Shown: positions 44,358-53,297, counted from the stretch's first letter. The stretch is 64,000 bases of DNA from Micromonospora sp. HM5-17 (GCF_003762835.1 NZ_RJWA01000002.1:682001-746000); one strand, 5' to 3'. Program-made: numbers and translations. Notes: generated by a model from the sequence alone, not told the origin.

Positions 44358-45320
44358 TCACACCTCCCGCAGTCGGGGCAGCAACTCGTCGCGGGCCCAG
44401 TCCAGGAACATCGGCTGGCTCTCGACGCCGACCTGGACGAGCGCCACGTCGGTGAAGCCGGCGTCGACGTACCGCCGCACGGCCGCGACGTGGGCGTCCA
44501 GGTCCGGTCCGCAGGGCACCACCTGGGCGACGTCCGCCGGCCGGACGGCCTCGGTGGCGTTGCGGAACGACTCGGGACCGGGCAGCTCCGACTTGACCGA
44601 CCAGTTCAGCGTCGCCCAGCGCCACTGTTCGTGGACCGTCGTGCGGCAGTCGTCGGTGTCCGGACCGTAGCAGAGCGCCACCTGGCCGTACCGTGGCCGG
44701 CCGGCGCCGCCGATTTCGTCGTACCGCCGGACAACGCCGGCGTCGGGGTTGTCGCAGACCAGCGCGTCGCCGTACTCGGCGGCGAGCCGGACGGAGTGCG
44801 GTCCGGAAGCGGCGACGGCGATGGGAATCCGCGTCTCCGGCCGGTCCCAGAGGTACGCCTCGGGCACCTCGAAGTGGTGGCCGGCGAAGGAGAGGTTCTC
44901 CCCGTCCAGCAGCGGCCGGATGATCTGCAGCGCCTCCTCGAACATCTCGTGTCGCTGGTGGACGTGCGGCCAGGCGCCGACGACGTGCTCGTTCAGGTTC
45001 TCTCCGGCGCCGAGCGAGAGTGTGAACCGCCCGTCGGAGAGGACGCCGACGGTCGCCGCCTTCTGCGCGACCACCGCCGGATGGTAGCGCCGGATCGGAC
45101 AGGTCACGAGGGTCATCAGCCTGATCCGGGAGGTTGCGTGCGCGACCGCCCCGAGCACGGCCCAGGCGTACGGCGAATGGCCCTGTGAGGTCAACCAGGG
45201 ATAGTAGTGGTCGGAGATGACCAGATAGTCGAAACCGGCCTCCTCGGCCTGGACCGCCTGCGCGACCAGCTCCTTCGGCCCGGTCTGTTCACACATCAGG
45301 GTGTAGCCCACCGCCACCAT
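44358..45320 (-). CDS. F420-dependent luciferase-like (LLM) oxidoreductase, TIGR03557-like
   Basis: A 320-residue TIM-barrel enzyme; the ATG follows AGGAGG. Motifs: VGYTLMCEQTGPKELV, VISDHYYPWLTSQGHSPYAWAVLGA, TLVTCPIRRYHPAVVAQKAAT, LSLGAGENLNEHVVG and IAVAASGPHSVRLAAEYGDALVC. The pattern matches the TIGR03557 branch of coenzyme-F420 enzymes, related to F420-dependent glucose-6-phosphate dehydrogenase. The substrate is unknown. It is followed by the 39-residue membrane protein. Confidence 0.88.
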   Translation of the reverse strand: MVAVGYTLMCEQTGPKELVAQAVQAEEAGFDYLVISDHYYPWLTSQGHSPYAWAVLGAVAHATSRIRLMTLVTCPIRRYHPAVVAQKAATVGVLSDGRFTLSLGAGENLNEHVVGAWPHVHQRHEMFEEALQIIRPLLDGENLSFAGHHFEVPEAYLWDRPETRIPIAVAASGPHSVRLAAEYGDALVCDNPDAGVVRRYDEIGGAGRPRYGQVALCYGPDTDDCRTTVHEQWRWATLNWSVKSELPGPESFRNATEAVRPADVAQVVPCGPDLDAHVAAVRRYVDAGFTDVALVQVGVESQPMFLDWARDELLPRLREV

Positions 45321-45492
45321 GGGGCGAACCTCCTCTGTCGTCCGGCTCCGGCGCTCTCTCCCCGACGGTTCCTCTACCCCTGGGCGGCTCCGCTACCCCC
45401 GTCGCGCCTCGGCGAGGTCCACGCCCACCACGGGGGTCGTGGCGGGCCGGACGACCCCCACGAGCCCGGTACGGGGATCCGTACCGACACCC

Positions 45493-45502
45493 TTAACCGG
45501 TT
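45493..45502. promoter_or_regulatory. Upstream TTAACCGGTT operator-like site
   Basis: A palindromic 10-mer identical to the site at 45687, 194 bases away. It could serve the LLM gene or act as an auxiliary looping site. Confidence 0.4.
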
Positions 45503-45686
45503 CAGGTAACGCTGGCGGGGTGCGAGTGGCTGATGGCCAGACCGGCACCGTAGCGCCCGGCCCCGGGGCGGGCGTCGAGACGGCCGGGCGTCAGGCTGGG
45601 TCGGCCGCGGAGCCATCGACGCGGACGGGATGCGCCCACCGGGCGGTTCGCGGCCAGCATGAGTCCGGCCCCTGGGTGGCAACAAC

Positions 45687-45723
45687 TTAACCGGTTGCGT
45701 TAATCGATTCATGCGCCTACCCT
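45687..45723 (+). promoter_or_regulatory. Beta-mannanase promoter overlapped by paired TTAAYCGRTT operators
   Basis: TTAACCGGTT (45687-45696) and TTAATCGATT (45700-45709) repeat at 13 bases. They straddle a -35 TTGCGT (45695-45700) that is 17 bases from a -10 TACCCT (45718-45723). This placement fits repression by a LacI-type regulator released by mannan-derived sugars (inference). Confidence 0.6.
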
Positions 45724-45750
45724 GATCCGTGCCGCCGAAGGGAGTCGGCC

Positions 45751-45804
45751 GGTAACTGTCGGGCAGCAGTTACCCGTCCCCACACGTCTCTCCCCAACCG
45801 GGGA
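45751..45804 (+). promoter_or_regulatory. Two hairpins in the mannanase 5' leader
   Basis: GGTAACTG/CAGTTACC (8-base stem, 8-base loop) and TCCCC/GGGGA (5-base stem, loop AACC) fill the predicted leader of about 90 bases before the GAGGTAGG ribosome site. They may stabilise the mRNA. Confidence 0.5.
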
Positions 45805-45822
45805 ATCTCCCTGAGGTAGGTC

Positions 45823-47205
45823 ATGAAAACGAAGATCTCCGCCATCGCCGCGAGCCTGTTCGCACTCGTCGTCGCCATGGTCGGCGCCGTTGCCGTGTTC
45901 GGCGTGCCGGCCCGGGCGGCGGCCGGCTTCACCATCGCCGGCGGGCGGCTGCTCGACGCGAACGGCAACGAGTTCATCATGCGCGGGGTCAGTCACCCAC
46001 ACACCTGGTACCCGAACCAAACCGGTTCATTCGCGAACATCAAGTCGCTGGGCGCGAACACCGTCCGGGTCGTGCTCAGCAGCGGCCACCGGTGGACCCA
46101 GAACAGCGCCAGCGACGTCGCCAACGTGGTCAGCCTGTGCAAGCAGAACCGGCTGATCTGCGTCCTGGAGGTGCACGACACCACCGGGTATGGCGAGGAG
46201 GGCGCCGCGATCACCCTGGACCAGGCGGTCAGCTACTGGATCAGCATCCGGAGCGCCCTGGTCGGCCAGGAGAGCTACGTCATCATCAACATCGGGAACG
46301 AGCCGTTCGGCAACAACGAGAGCGTCAGCGCCAACTGGGCGACCCACACCCGCAACGCGATCACGCGGCTGCGCGACGCCGGCTTCGACCACACCATCAT
46401 GGTCGACGCCCCGATGTGGGGCCAGGACTGGCGCTTCATCATGCGGGACAACGCGCAGAGCGTCTTCACCAGCGACCCCGACCGCAACACCATCTTCTCG
46501 ATCCACATGTACGGCGTCTTCGACACCGCGGCCGAGATCACCGACTACCTGGGCCGGTTCCGTAGCGCCAACCTGCCCATCGTGGTGGGCGAGTTCGGCC
46601 ACAACCACTCGGACGGCAACCCGGACGAGGACACCATCATGGCGTACGCCCAGCAGAACGGAATCGGCTACATCGGCTGGTCGTGGAGCGGCAACGGCGG
46701 CGGGGTCGAGTACCTCGACATGGTGACGAACTTCAACGTCAACCAGCTCACCTCCTGGGGCCAGCGCATCTTCAACGGGGCGAACGGGATCCGGCAGACC
46801 AGCCGGGAGGCGACCGTCTACGGCGGGAACCCCCCGACGACGCCCCCGACCACCCCGCCCACCACTCCGCCCACGACCCCGCCGACCACCCCGCCGGGCG
46901 GTAGCGGCGGCTGCACGGCGACGTACGCGATCACCAACCAGTGGCAGGGAGGCTTCCAGGCCGACGTCCGGGTGACCGCGGGCAGCGCGCCGATCAGCGG
47001 CTGGACCGTCAGCTGGACCTTCGCCAACGGACAGCGGGTGACCCAGGCGTGGAACGCCACCGTCACCAGCAGCGGGTCGAGCGTCACCGCCCGGAACGTG
47101 TCGTGGAACGGCAGCCTGGCGGCCGGCGCGAGCGCCGGATTCGGCTTCATCGGATCGTGGACCGGCAGCAACACCGTGCCGACGGTGAGCTGCACCGCCA
47201 GCTGA
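45823..47205 (+). CDS. Secreted endo-beta-1,4-mannanase, GH5 with CBM2
   Basis: A 460-residue exported enzyme. Signal peptide MKTKISAIAASLFALVVAMV with a cut near ARAAA. The GH5 (subfamily 8-like) domain is at about 35-333. Catalytic Glu residues are E160 in IIINIGNEPFG (acid/base) and E257 in VVGEFGHNHSDG (nucleophile). The whole domain closely resembles actinomycete mannanases of the ManA type, including GVSHPHTWYP and SIHMYGVFDTA. A PPTT-repeat linker (about 335-358) leads to a CBM2 that binds cellulose (ATYAITNQWQGGFQADVRVT ... WTFANGQ). The enzyme degrades plant mannans outside the cell. Confidence 0.93.
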   Translation: MKTKISAIAASLFALVVAMVGAVAVFGVPARAAAGFTIAGGRLLDANGNEFIMRGVSHPHTWYPNQTGSFANIKSLGANTVRVVLSSGHRWTQNSASDVANVVSLCKQNRLICVLEVHDTTGYGEEGAAITLDQAVSYWISIRSALVGQESYVIINIGNEPFGNNESVSANWATHTRNAITRLRDAGFDHTIMVDAPMWGQDWRFIMRDNAQSVFTSDPDRNTIFSIHMYGVFDTAAEITDYLGRFRSANLPIVVGEFGHNHSDGNPDEDTIMAYAQQNGIGYIGWSWSGNGGGVEYLDMVTNFNVNQLTSWGQRIFNGANGIRQTSREATVYGGNPPTTPPTTPPTTPPTTPPTTPPGGSGGCTATYAITNQWQGGFQADVRVTAGSAPISGWTVSWTFANGQRVTQAWNATVTSSGSSVTARNVSWNGSLAAGASAGFGFIGSWTGSNTVPTVSCTAS

Positions 47206-47211
47206 GCGCGG

Positions 47212-47246
47212 CGCCGCCCCGCCGGTTGCCCGCCGGTGGGGCGGCG
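47212..47246 (+). terminator. GC-rich hairpin after the mannanase stop
   Basis: CGCCGCCCC and GGGGCGGCG form a perfect 9-base stem with a 17-base loop that can pair further, starting six bases after the stop. There is no T-tract. Confidence 0.6.
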
Positions 47247-47364
47247 ACGGCGGCGGCTCCGCACCGCCGTCGCACCAAGGCGGTGCCGGGTCGTCAGTCC
47301 GGTCGTCCGGTCGACCCGTGCACGTGGGGCGGCGGCTCCGGCCCGGCGCCCCCGATCGCGCTTC

Positions 47365-48252
47365 TCAGCCGGCCTGACGCAGACCGGGCAGGACCTCCGT
47401 CGCCACCTTCTCCAGCACCGCCTCGTCACCGGCGTACCAGCTCGACTCTCGGGGCCAGTGTGTGATCACGTCGGTGAAGCCCAGCTCGGCGGCGCGCCCG
47501 GCGGCCTCGTCGAAGTAGCTGGCGCTGGAGAGCGAGAAGACCGGGCCGGCGTCGAGCGAGAGGTAACGGTCCAGCGTCGCCGGGTCGCGGCCCTCCTCGG
47601 CCAGGACCCGGTCGAGCCGCTCGCCGAGGGCGGCCACGGACCGCCACCACGCCTCGACGTCGTCGCCGTCGCGTATCCCGGTGGTCACCCAAGCCTGGCC
47701 GTACCTGGCGGCCAGCCGCATCGACCGGGGTCCGTTCGCGGCGACGACGAACGGCACCCGCGGCGACTGGACGCAGCCCGGGGTGCTGCGGGCGTCGACC
47801 GCCGCGTAGTAGGTGCCGCGCCAGGTGACCCGGTCGGTGCGGAGCAGCAGATCCAGCAGTTCGGTGAACTCGCCGAACCGGTCGACCCGCTGCCGGGGCG
47901 ACGGTGCCTCACCGCCGAGCACCGTGGCGTCGAAGCCGGCCCCGCCGGCCCCGAGCCCGAGGAGCAGCCGGCCCCGGGAGATGTCGTCGAGGGCGGTGAC
48001 CTCACGGGCGAAGTGCACCGGATGCCGGAAGTTGGGGGAGGCCACGAGCGTGCCGAGCCGGATTCGGGTCGTCGCCGTCGCCGCCGCGGTCAGCGTCGCC
48101 ACCGCGTCGAACCACGGGCCGTCGACCAGATCGCGCCAGCCGAGATGGTCGTACGTCCACGCGTGGTCGAAGCCCCACTCCTCGACGCGACGCCACCGGG
48201 ACTCGGCGACGGACCAGCGCTGGTCGGGGAGGACGACGATGCCGACACGCAT
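47365..48252 (-). CDS. Luciferase-like (LLM) flavin/F420 oxidoreductase
   Basis: A 295-residue protein starting MRVGIVVLPDQRWSVAESRW. Motifs: EEWGFDHAWTYDHLGW, RIRLGTLVASPNFRHPVHFAREV, GRLLLGLGAGGAGFDATVLGG and FVVAANGPRSMRLAARYGQAWVTTG. It differs from the enzyme at 44358, belonging to another LLM branch. It converges on the mannanase. Substrate unknown. Confidence 0.87.
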   Translation of the reverse strand: MRVGIVVLPDQRWSVAESRWRRVEEWGFDHAWTYDHLGWRDLVDGPWFDAVATLTAAATATTRIRLGTLVASPNFRHPVHFAREVTALDDISRGRLLLGLGAGGAGFDATVLGGEAPSPRQRVDRFGEFTELLDLLLRTDRVTWRGTYYAAVDARSTPGCVQSPRVPFVVAANGPRSMRLAARYGQAWVTTGIRDGDDVEAWWRSVAALGERLDRVLAEEGRDPATLDRYLSLDAGPVFSLSSASYFDEAAGRAAELGFTDVITHWPRESSWYAGDEAVLEKVATEVLPGLRQAG

Positions 48253-48506
48253 GGGCCCGGAGTCTAGGGCACCGCGGTGACGCCCCCCCGGGCGGGAGCC
48301 GGTCCCGCGCGGAGCGGGCCCGGCGCGGGCCGATCGCCGACTGGGGCTCACCCTATTGGGTGACCGCCCGAACGCTTTCAGCGATCTCACAGCTACGGCG
48401 AATAGGGTCACCCCGTGGTGTGATGATCCACCGTGGAGGAACGTGCCCGAGGTCCGCGGCATCCCCCGTCGCGAGGAGTAACCCTCCGGATACAGGAGCA
48501 AACCCT

Positions 48507-49484
48507 ATGGTCTTCAAGAAGATGTTGAGCGCGCTCGGTGTCGGTGGTCCGAGTGTGGACACCGTGCTGACCAACCCGAACACCCGGCCCGGCCTGGTGC
48601 TCGATGGGCAGGTGAACCTGCGCGGGGGCGAGACGGCGGCCGACATCGAGCAGATCACCCTCGCTCTGGTCACCCAGGTCGAGATGGAGGCGGGTGACAC
48701 CGAGTACGCCGGCGCCGTGGAGTTCTACCGGCTGCCGGTGAGCGGGCCCCTGCGGCTGGAGGCCAAGCAGGAGATGTCCATCCCGTTCCAGCTTCCGGTC
48801 CCCTGGGAGACCCCGATCACCGACGTCTACGGCCAGCGGCTGCGCGGCATGACCATGGGGCTCCGTACGGAGCTGGCGATCGCTCGGGCCGTGGACAAGG
48901 GCGACCTCGACCCCATCGCGGTGCACCCGCTCCCGGTGCACGAGAAGATTCTCGAAGCGTTCGCGCAGCTCGGCTTCCAGTTCAAGACCGCGGACCTCGA
49001 GCAGGGCCACATCTACGGCGTGCACCAGACGCTCCCGTTCTACCAGGAGATCGAGTTCTACGCCGCGCCGCAGTACGCGTACGCCATTCGGGAAGTCGAG
49101 CTGACCTTCGTGACCAACCAGCAGGGCGTCGACGTCATCATCGAGTGCGACAAGCGGGGCGGCCTCTTCACCGGCGGGCACGACACCGTCGGCCGGTACG
49201 TGGCCCAGCACGCCGAGGTCGACCAGGTCGACTGGCGTCAGCAGGTGGAGACCTGGCTCGCCCAGACCATCGCCAGCTACACCAGCCACCCCGGCTTCGG
49301 CCACCCCGGCTTCGGCCACGGCGGTCTGCCGGGCAAGCAGGCACACCACGGCGGCCACGGCGGCCACGGCGGCCTGGGCGGCCTGGGCGGGTTCGTCGCG
49401 GGCGCCGCACTCGGCGTGGCCGGCGGGATGCTCGCCGGCGAGGTGCTGGAGGACGTCTTCGAGGGCGACTTCGACGAGGAGTGA
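48507..49484 (+). CDS. Spo0M-like sporulation-control protein
   Basis: A 325-residue arrestin-like protein. The ATG is eight bases after AGGAG. The N-terminal motif KKMLSALGVGGPSVDTVL with TRPGLVLDGQVNLRGG is diagnostic for Spo0M (SpoOM). The two beta-sandwich lobes end near 240. A His/Gly-rich tail (HPGFGHPGFGHGGLPGKQ, HHGGHGGHGG) and a hydrophobic Gly/Ala stretch precede the acidic end. In Bacillus Spo0M influences sporulation and cell division. The role in actinomycetes is inferred. Confidence 0.9.
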   Translation: MVFKKMLSALGVGGPSVDTVLTNPNTRPGLVLDGQVNLRGGETAADIEQITLALVTQVEMEAGDTEYAGAVEFYRLPVSGPLRLEAKQEMSIPFQLPVPWETPITDVYGQRLRGMTMGLRTELAIARAVDKGDLDPIAVHPLPVHEKILEAFAQLGFQFKTADLEQGHIYGVHQTLPFYQEIEFYAAPQYAYAIREVELTFVTNQQGVDVIIECDKRGGLFTGGHDTVGRYVAQHAEVDQVDWRQQVETWLAQTIASYTSHPGFGHPGFGHGGLPGKQAHHGGHGGHGGLGGLGGFVAGAALGVAGGMLAGEVLEDVFEGDFDEE

Positions 49485-49600
49485 CCGCCCACGGTCTGAC
49501 ACCGGTTCGGTCGAGGAGCGGGACTCTGAGCAGCCCCGAACGAAGCGGCGTGCTCCCTGCTCCGGACCCGGGGCGCGGCCTCCGGCGTCCTGACCGTACG

Positions 49601-49634
49601 CCGTGGTCCCCACCGAATCCGGTGGGGACCACGG
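49601..49634. terminator. Strong bidirectional hairpin terminator
   Basis: CCGTGGTCCCCACCG and CGGTGGGGACCACGG are a perfect 15-base stem with loop AATC, between the convergent Spo0M and small membrane protein genes. Confidence 0.8.
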
Positions 49635-49699
49635 GTCATGTCACTACCGTCGAGACCTCCGGGACGCCCCCGGTTGCCGTCCGGGCGCCCGGAGTGCCG

Positions 49700-50095
49700 T
49701 CACCGGCCAGAGCGTCGCCAGGCGTTGCCCAGCTTCGCCAGGCCGCGGCTACCCAGGTAGGCGATGGTCAGCAGCGTGACGAAGAACCATGCCTGGTTCA
49801 CCGGGAACCGGTCCACCCCGGCGGCGTTGGTGCCGGTCCAGGCGGACACGCCCAGGACACCGCCGACGGCGAGCAGGTAGACATACAGCTCGGTGCTCAG
49901 GAACGAGGGCTTGGTCTCGGTGCCCCGGCCACGGTGCCGCGCCTCGTCGTCCATCCGGGCCTGCATGTCCGCCAGCGTCTGCTGTATCTGCCGGTTGGAG
50001 ATGTTCTGACCGGGCAGCTCCCGGGTCGGTGCCGACTGCATCTCCGTGATCTGCTGCTGGTCCATCGACTGCCTGGACGGGGTCTGCGTACTCAT
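49700..50095 (-). CDS. Small two-helix membrane protein
   Basis: A 131-residue protein whose ATG sits just after AGGAGGAAAAG. The N-terminal half is polar, Gln/Arg-rich (SRQSMDQQQITEMQ) with helical character. Helices lie at ELYVYLLAVGGVLGVSAW and AWFFVTLLTIAYLGSRGLA, ending in a basic tail. No family is recognised. Confidence 0.65.
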   Translation of the reverse strand: MSTQTPSRQSMDQQQITEMQSAPTRELPGQNISNRQIQQTLADMQARMDDEARHRGRGTETKPSFLSTELYVYLLAVGGVLGVSAWTGTNAAGVDRFPVNQAWFFVTLLTIAYLGSRGLAKLGNAWRRSGR

Positions 50096-50381
50096 CTTTT
50101 CCTCCTCGGATTCGATGAGAATTTCGGCAATTTCCCCTGCCGGGGCACTCACACGCCACCCACGGTGGGGCACCTGTTGGCTACCCGAGGGGGTGGAGCA
50201 CAAACGGCGACGCGGCCGGGATCGGCCGATGCCCGCCGGGCCCGAGGGGGACGTGAGACCGGCGTCGCCACCCGTCCCGGTGCGCGGCGGATGCGGGCGG
50301 CCCCGGCGTCCGGCGCCACGCGCCGGTGTTTGCCGACCCGGGCACGGGGGACACTCCACGCACCGGACGACGAGGTGCGAG

Positions 50382-50786
50382 GTGGTGGCCGTGGGCGGGA
50401 AGAACGAGCGGCGGGAGTCGGCGCGCCGCGCGGAGCGGCGGATCGGCGGCGGCGAGTACGCTCCCGGCGCGACGGACGAGGTGACGCTGCCGGTCGACGA
50501 GGGCCGGGAGGCGCACGAACGCGACATCGAGGACCCGGCGGACAGGGCGCGCGATCCGGACGTGCTGCGGGACGGCGGACCGACCCGCAACCGCGGGGTC
50601 GTCACCACCACCGGTGGCACCGCCGGGCCGGCGAGCAGCCACCGCCGTGCCCGGCGGCCGGGCGGCCCGGTCGCTCCGACCACCACCGGGGACGCCACGA
50701 CCGGTGGCACCAACACCCCGGCCAGCGGATCCACCAGCGACGGATCCGGGCAGGCGACGCAGGTCGGCAACTTCACCGACACCTAG
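50382..50786 (+). CDS. Hypothetical hydrophilic, probably disordered protein
   Basis: A 134-residue protein from GTG 50382 (GTG 50385 or 50391 are alternatives) behind GAGG. It is rich in Arg, Glu, Asp, Gly and Thr with no hydrophobic helix, and its C-terminal third is a Thr/Gly/Ser linker-like tail (TTTGDATTGGTNTPASGSTS). Only codon composition supports it as a gene. Confidence 0.4.
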   Translation: MVAVGGKNERRESARRAERRIGGGEYAPGATDEVTLPVDEGREAHERDIEDPADRARDPDVLRDGGPTRNRGVVTTTGGTAGPASSHRRARRPGGPVAPTTTGDATTGGTNTPASGSTSDGSGQATQVGNFTDT

Positions 50787-50870
50787 ACCGCCCGCCAGGA
50801 TGCGCGTGGCGGTACCGACCACGGCCCGCGTGCCCCCGCCGGGCAGGCCGCCGCGCGGCCGCGCCTCGGC

Positions 50871-53243
50871 TCAGCCCACCCGCAGGACGCCCAACCGCTG
50901 GGTTGCCCGGGTCAACGCGACGTACAGGTCGTTGCGGCCGCGTGGCGACTCGGCGACGATCCGCTCCGGATCGACGACCAGCACCGAGTCGAACTCCAGT
51001 CCCTTGACCTGGGCGACGGTGAGCATCACCACCCGGCTACGGAGTTCCGGGTCGTCACCGAGCGACACCCCCGGCTCGGCCGCGCGTACCACCGGGGTCA
51101 GCTCGTCGACCAATCCGGCCGGCACGATCACCCCCAGCCGGCCGTCGCCGACCGCGGCGGACTCGTCCCGGATCGCCGCCGCGAGCCGGTCGGCCAGGTC
51201 GGACCGGTCGACCCGGACGTCCCAGGGGGGTACGCCGGTGGCACGTACCGCCCGGGGTGGCGTGAGGGCGGGGTCGATCTCGGCCAGCACCTCGGCGGCG
51301 ACCGCCATGATCTCGGCCGGGGTCCGGTAGCTCACCGTCAGCTCCTCCAGCCGCCACCGGTCGCCGACGTACGGCGACAGGACCCGCTCCCAGGAGGAGG
51401 CGCCGGCCAACGATCCGGTCTGGGCGACGTCGCCGACCAGGGTCATCGACCGACTCGGGCAGCGCCGCATCAGCATCCGCCAGGCCATGGGGGAGAGTTC
51501 CTGCGCCTCGTCGACGATCACGTGGCCGAACGCCCAGCGCCGGTCCGCCGCCGCCCGCTGGGCGGTGGTCAACTGCTCGGCCTCCGCCTGCCGTTCGGCC
51601 AGCCGGTCGGCGACGAGCAGGTCCGTGACGTCGAGGATCTCGTCCTCGGCGTCGTCCTCGAAGTCGAAGGACTTCGAGCCGCGGGCGATCTCCAGTACGC
51701 CCTCGGCGTACTCGATCTCCGCCTGGCGTTGCCGCTCGGCCCGCTCCCGGGCAGCGCTGTCGTCCTCGCCGAGCAGCTCGGCGGCCTCGTCGAGCAGCGG
51801 TACGTCCGCCGGGCTCCACCCGCCCCAGGGCTCCCGCCGCAGCAGGGCCCGTTCCGCGTCGGTGAGGTTCGGGGCAGCTGCCGCCAGCCGGGCCTCCGAG
51901 GCGAAGAGCCCGGCCACCACCTGCTGCGGGGTGAGGACCGGCCAGAGCCAGTCGAGCACCGCCTGCACCTCCGGCTCGGTTCGCAGCTCCCGGCGAAACT
52001 CCGCGAGGTCGGCCTCGTCGAGGAGGTTCTCGCCGCCCAGCGGGTCGGCACCGATCCGCTCGGCGAGCTGTTCGGCGAGGGCGTGGATGATCTCGATCTC
52101 GAAGAACGGGCGGGCCAGGTTGTGTGGGCGCCCCATCCGGCGTACCCGCTCCCGGGCGGCGGCGATGGTGGCCGGCTCCAGGACGAGGGTGTCCCGGTCA
52201 ATGTTGATCTCCACCGGCTCGTCCGGCACCCGCTGCCGGTCCCGGACCGCGGCGGCCAGCACCTCGACCATGTCGAGCCGGCCCTTGAGCTCCGCGACCT
52301 CGGCCGGTTCGGCCCGGGTGGCGGTGATCCCGGGAAAGAGCTCCCCGACCGTACGGAGCAGGACCCCGGTCTCGGCGAGCGCCGGCAGCACCTGGGAGAT
52401 GTAGCGGAGGAAGGTGGCGTTTGGACCGACCAGGAGCACACCCCGGGTGGAGAGGACCTGCCGGTGGGTGTAGAGCAGGTAGGCGGCGCGGTGCAGCGCC
52501 ACCGCGGTCTTACCGGTTCCCGGCCCGCCCTGAACGACGAGGACACCGTCCAGGTCGGCCCGGATCACCCGGTCCTGCTCGGCCTGGATGGTCTCCACGA
52601 TGTCGGTCATCCGCCCGGTGCGGCTCGCGTTCAGCGCGGCGAGCAGGGCGGCCTCGCTGGTCAGCCCGCCGCTGTCCCGGTGGCCGGCCAGGCTCGTGTC
52701 GGAGAGGTCGAGCACCTCGTCGTTCAGCCCCACGACCTCCCGGAAGCGGGTCCGGATGTGCCGGCGTCGCCGAACCCCGTCCGGTGCGGCGGCGGTGGCG
52801 AGGTAGAACTGCCGGGCCGCCGGGGCACGCCAGTCCAACAGCAGAGCCTCGTGCTCGCTGTCCCCGAAGAGGCCGATCCGGCCGACGTACCGGCGGGTGC
52901 CGTCGTCAAGGTCGAGCCGACCGAAGCAGAGGCCCTGCTCCACCGCGCCCAGTCGCGCGACCTGCTCGGCGTACATCCGCACCGTGGTGTCGCGCTGGGA
53001 CCGCTCCTGCTGGGTCCCGCCGGTGTTCCGCAGCGCGGCCGCGAGCCGGTGGGCCGCCTGCGCCCGCAGCTCGTCGAGGCGTCCGTAGAGCATGGAGACG
53101 TATCGCTGTTCGCCGGCCAGCTCCGGGTCGGCGGCGTCGGCTGGCCCGTTCGCGACGTCGGGGTCGGAGCGGTTGCTGGCCGGTTCCACCATCTGCCCGG
53201 CGCTCTGTTGGTGGGGACGCGAAAGGCCGGAATGCTTTGACAA
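50871..53243 (-). CDS. helR: HelR/HelD-family RNA polymerase helicase-like ATPase
   Basis: A 790-residue UvrD-like motor protein. The N-terminal helical arm (about 40-110) is typical of the RNA-polymerase-binding HelD group. Walker A is GGPGTGKTAVALHRAAYLLYT (K245), Walker B is HVIVDEAQELSPMAWRML, then LVGDVAQTG and the C-terminal VKGLEFDSVLVVDP and NDLYVALTRATQRL motifs. The start is TTG (MSKHSGL) with GGAG seven bases upstream; the next candidate, ATG 53192, has no ribosome site. Family members release stalled or inhibitor-bound RNA polymerase, and HelR is a known rifamycin-protection protein. Confidence 0.9.
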   Translation of the reverse strand: MSKHSGLSRPHQQSAGQMVEPASNRSDPDVANGPADAADPELAGEQRYVSMLYGRLDELRAQAAHRLAAALRNTGGTQQERSQRDTTVRMYAEQVARLGAVEQGLCFGRLDLDDGTRRYVGRIGLFGDSEHEALLLDWRAPAARQFYLATAAAPDGVRRRRHIRTRFREVVGLNDEVLDLSDTSLAGHRDSGGLTSEAALLAALNASRTGRMTDIVETIQAEQDRVIRADLDGVLVVQGGPGTGKTAVALHRAAYLLYTHRQVLSTRGVLLVGPNATFLRYISQVLPALAETGVLLRTVGELFPGITATRAEPAEVAELKGRLDMVEVLAAAVRDRQRVPDEPVEINIDRDTLVLEPATIAAARERVRRMGRPHNLARPFFEIEIIHALAEQLAERIGADPLGGENLLDEADLAEFRRELRTEPEVQAVLDWLWPVLTPQQVVAGLFASEARLAAAAPNLTDAERALLRREPWGGWSPADVPLLDEAAELLGEDDSAARERAERQRQAEIEYAEGVLEIARGSKSFDFEDDAEDEILDVTDLLVADRLAERQAEAEQLTTAQRAAADRRWAFGHVIVDEAQELSPMAWRMLMRRCPSRSMTLVGDVAQTGSLAGASSWERVLSPYVGDRWRLEELTVSYRTPAEIMAVAAEVLAEIDPALTPPRAVRATGVPPWDVRVDRSDLADRLAAAIRDESAAVGDGRLGVIVPAGLVDELTPVVRAAEPGVSLGDDPELRSRVVMLTVAQVKGLEFDSVLVVDPERIVAESPRGRNDLYVALTRATQRLGVLRVG

Positions 53244-53266
53244 ACCGTCTCTCCATCGGTTACAAT
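53237..53266 (+). promoter_or_regulatory. Near-consensus promoter pointing away from helR
   Basis: TTGACA (53237-53242) and TACAAT (53261-53266) are separated by 18 bases. The -35 overlaps the TTG start codon of helR on the opposite strand. The predicted start is near G53273. Confidence 0.75.
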
Positions 53267-53272
53267 AATGCC

Positions 53273-53297
53273 GGACGGCTTAATCGCCGTCCTTTTT
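53273..53297 (+). terminator. Intrinsic terminator at the predicted transcription start
   Basis: GGACGGC and GCCGTCC form a perfect 7-base stem (loop TTAATC) followed directly by five T residues. T-tract orientation makes it a plus-strand terminator, beginning at the first transcribed base of the promoter at 53237. No plus-strand gene follows. Confidence 0.8.

Larger units (their letters stand above)
45321..45822. other. Divergent regulatory region between LLM gene and beta-mannanase
   Basis: About 500 bases with no gene. It holds three TTAAYCGRTT sites, a promoter and two 5' leader hairpins, described separately. Confidence 0.7.

Noticed and set aside
46015-46030. AAACCGGTTCA inside the mannanase coding region as an extra operator
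   Set aside because: It is explained by codons for the conserved NQTGSF segment and does not match TTAAYCGRTT fully.
53273-53292. Hairpin as terminator of the minus-strand ABC unit upstream of helR
   Set aside because: The T-tract lies on the plus strand; read in the minus direction the stem is not followed by a U-rich run.
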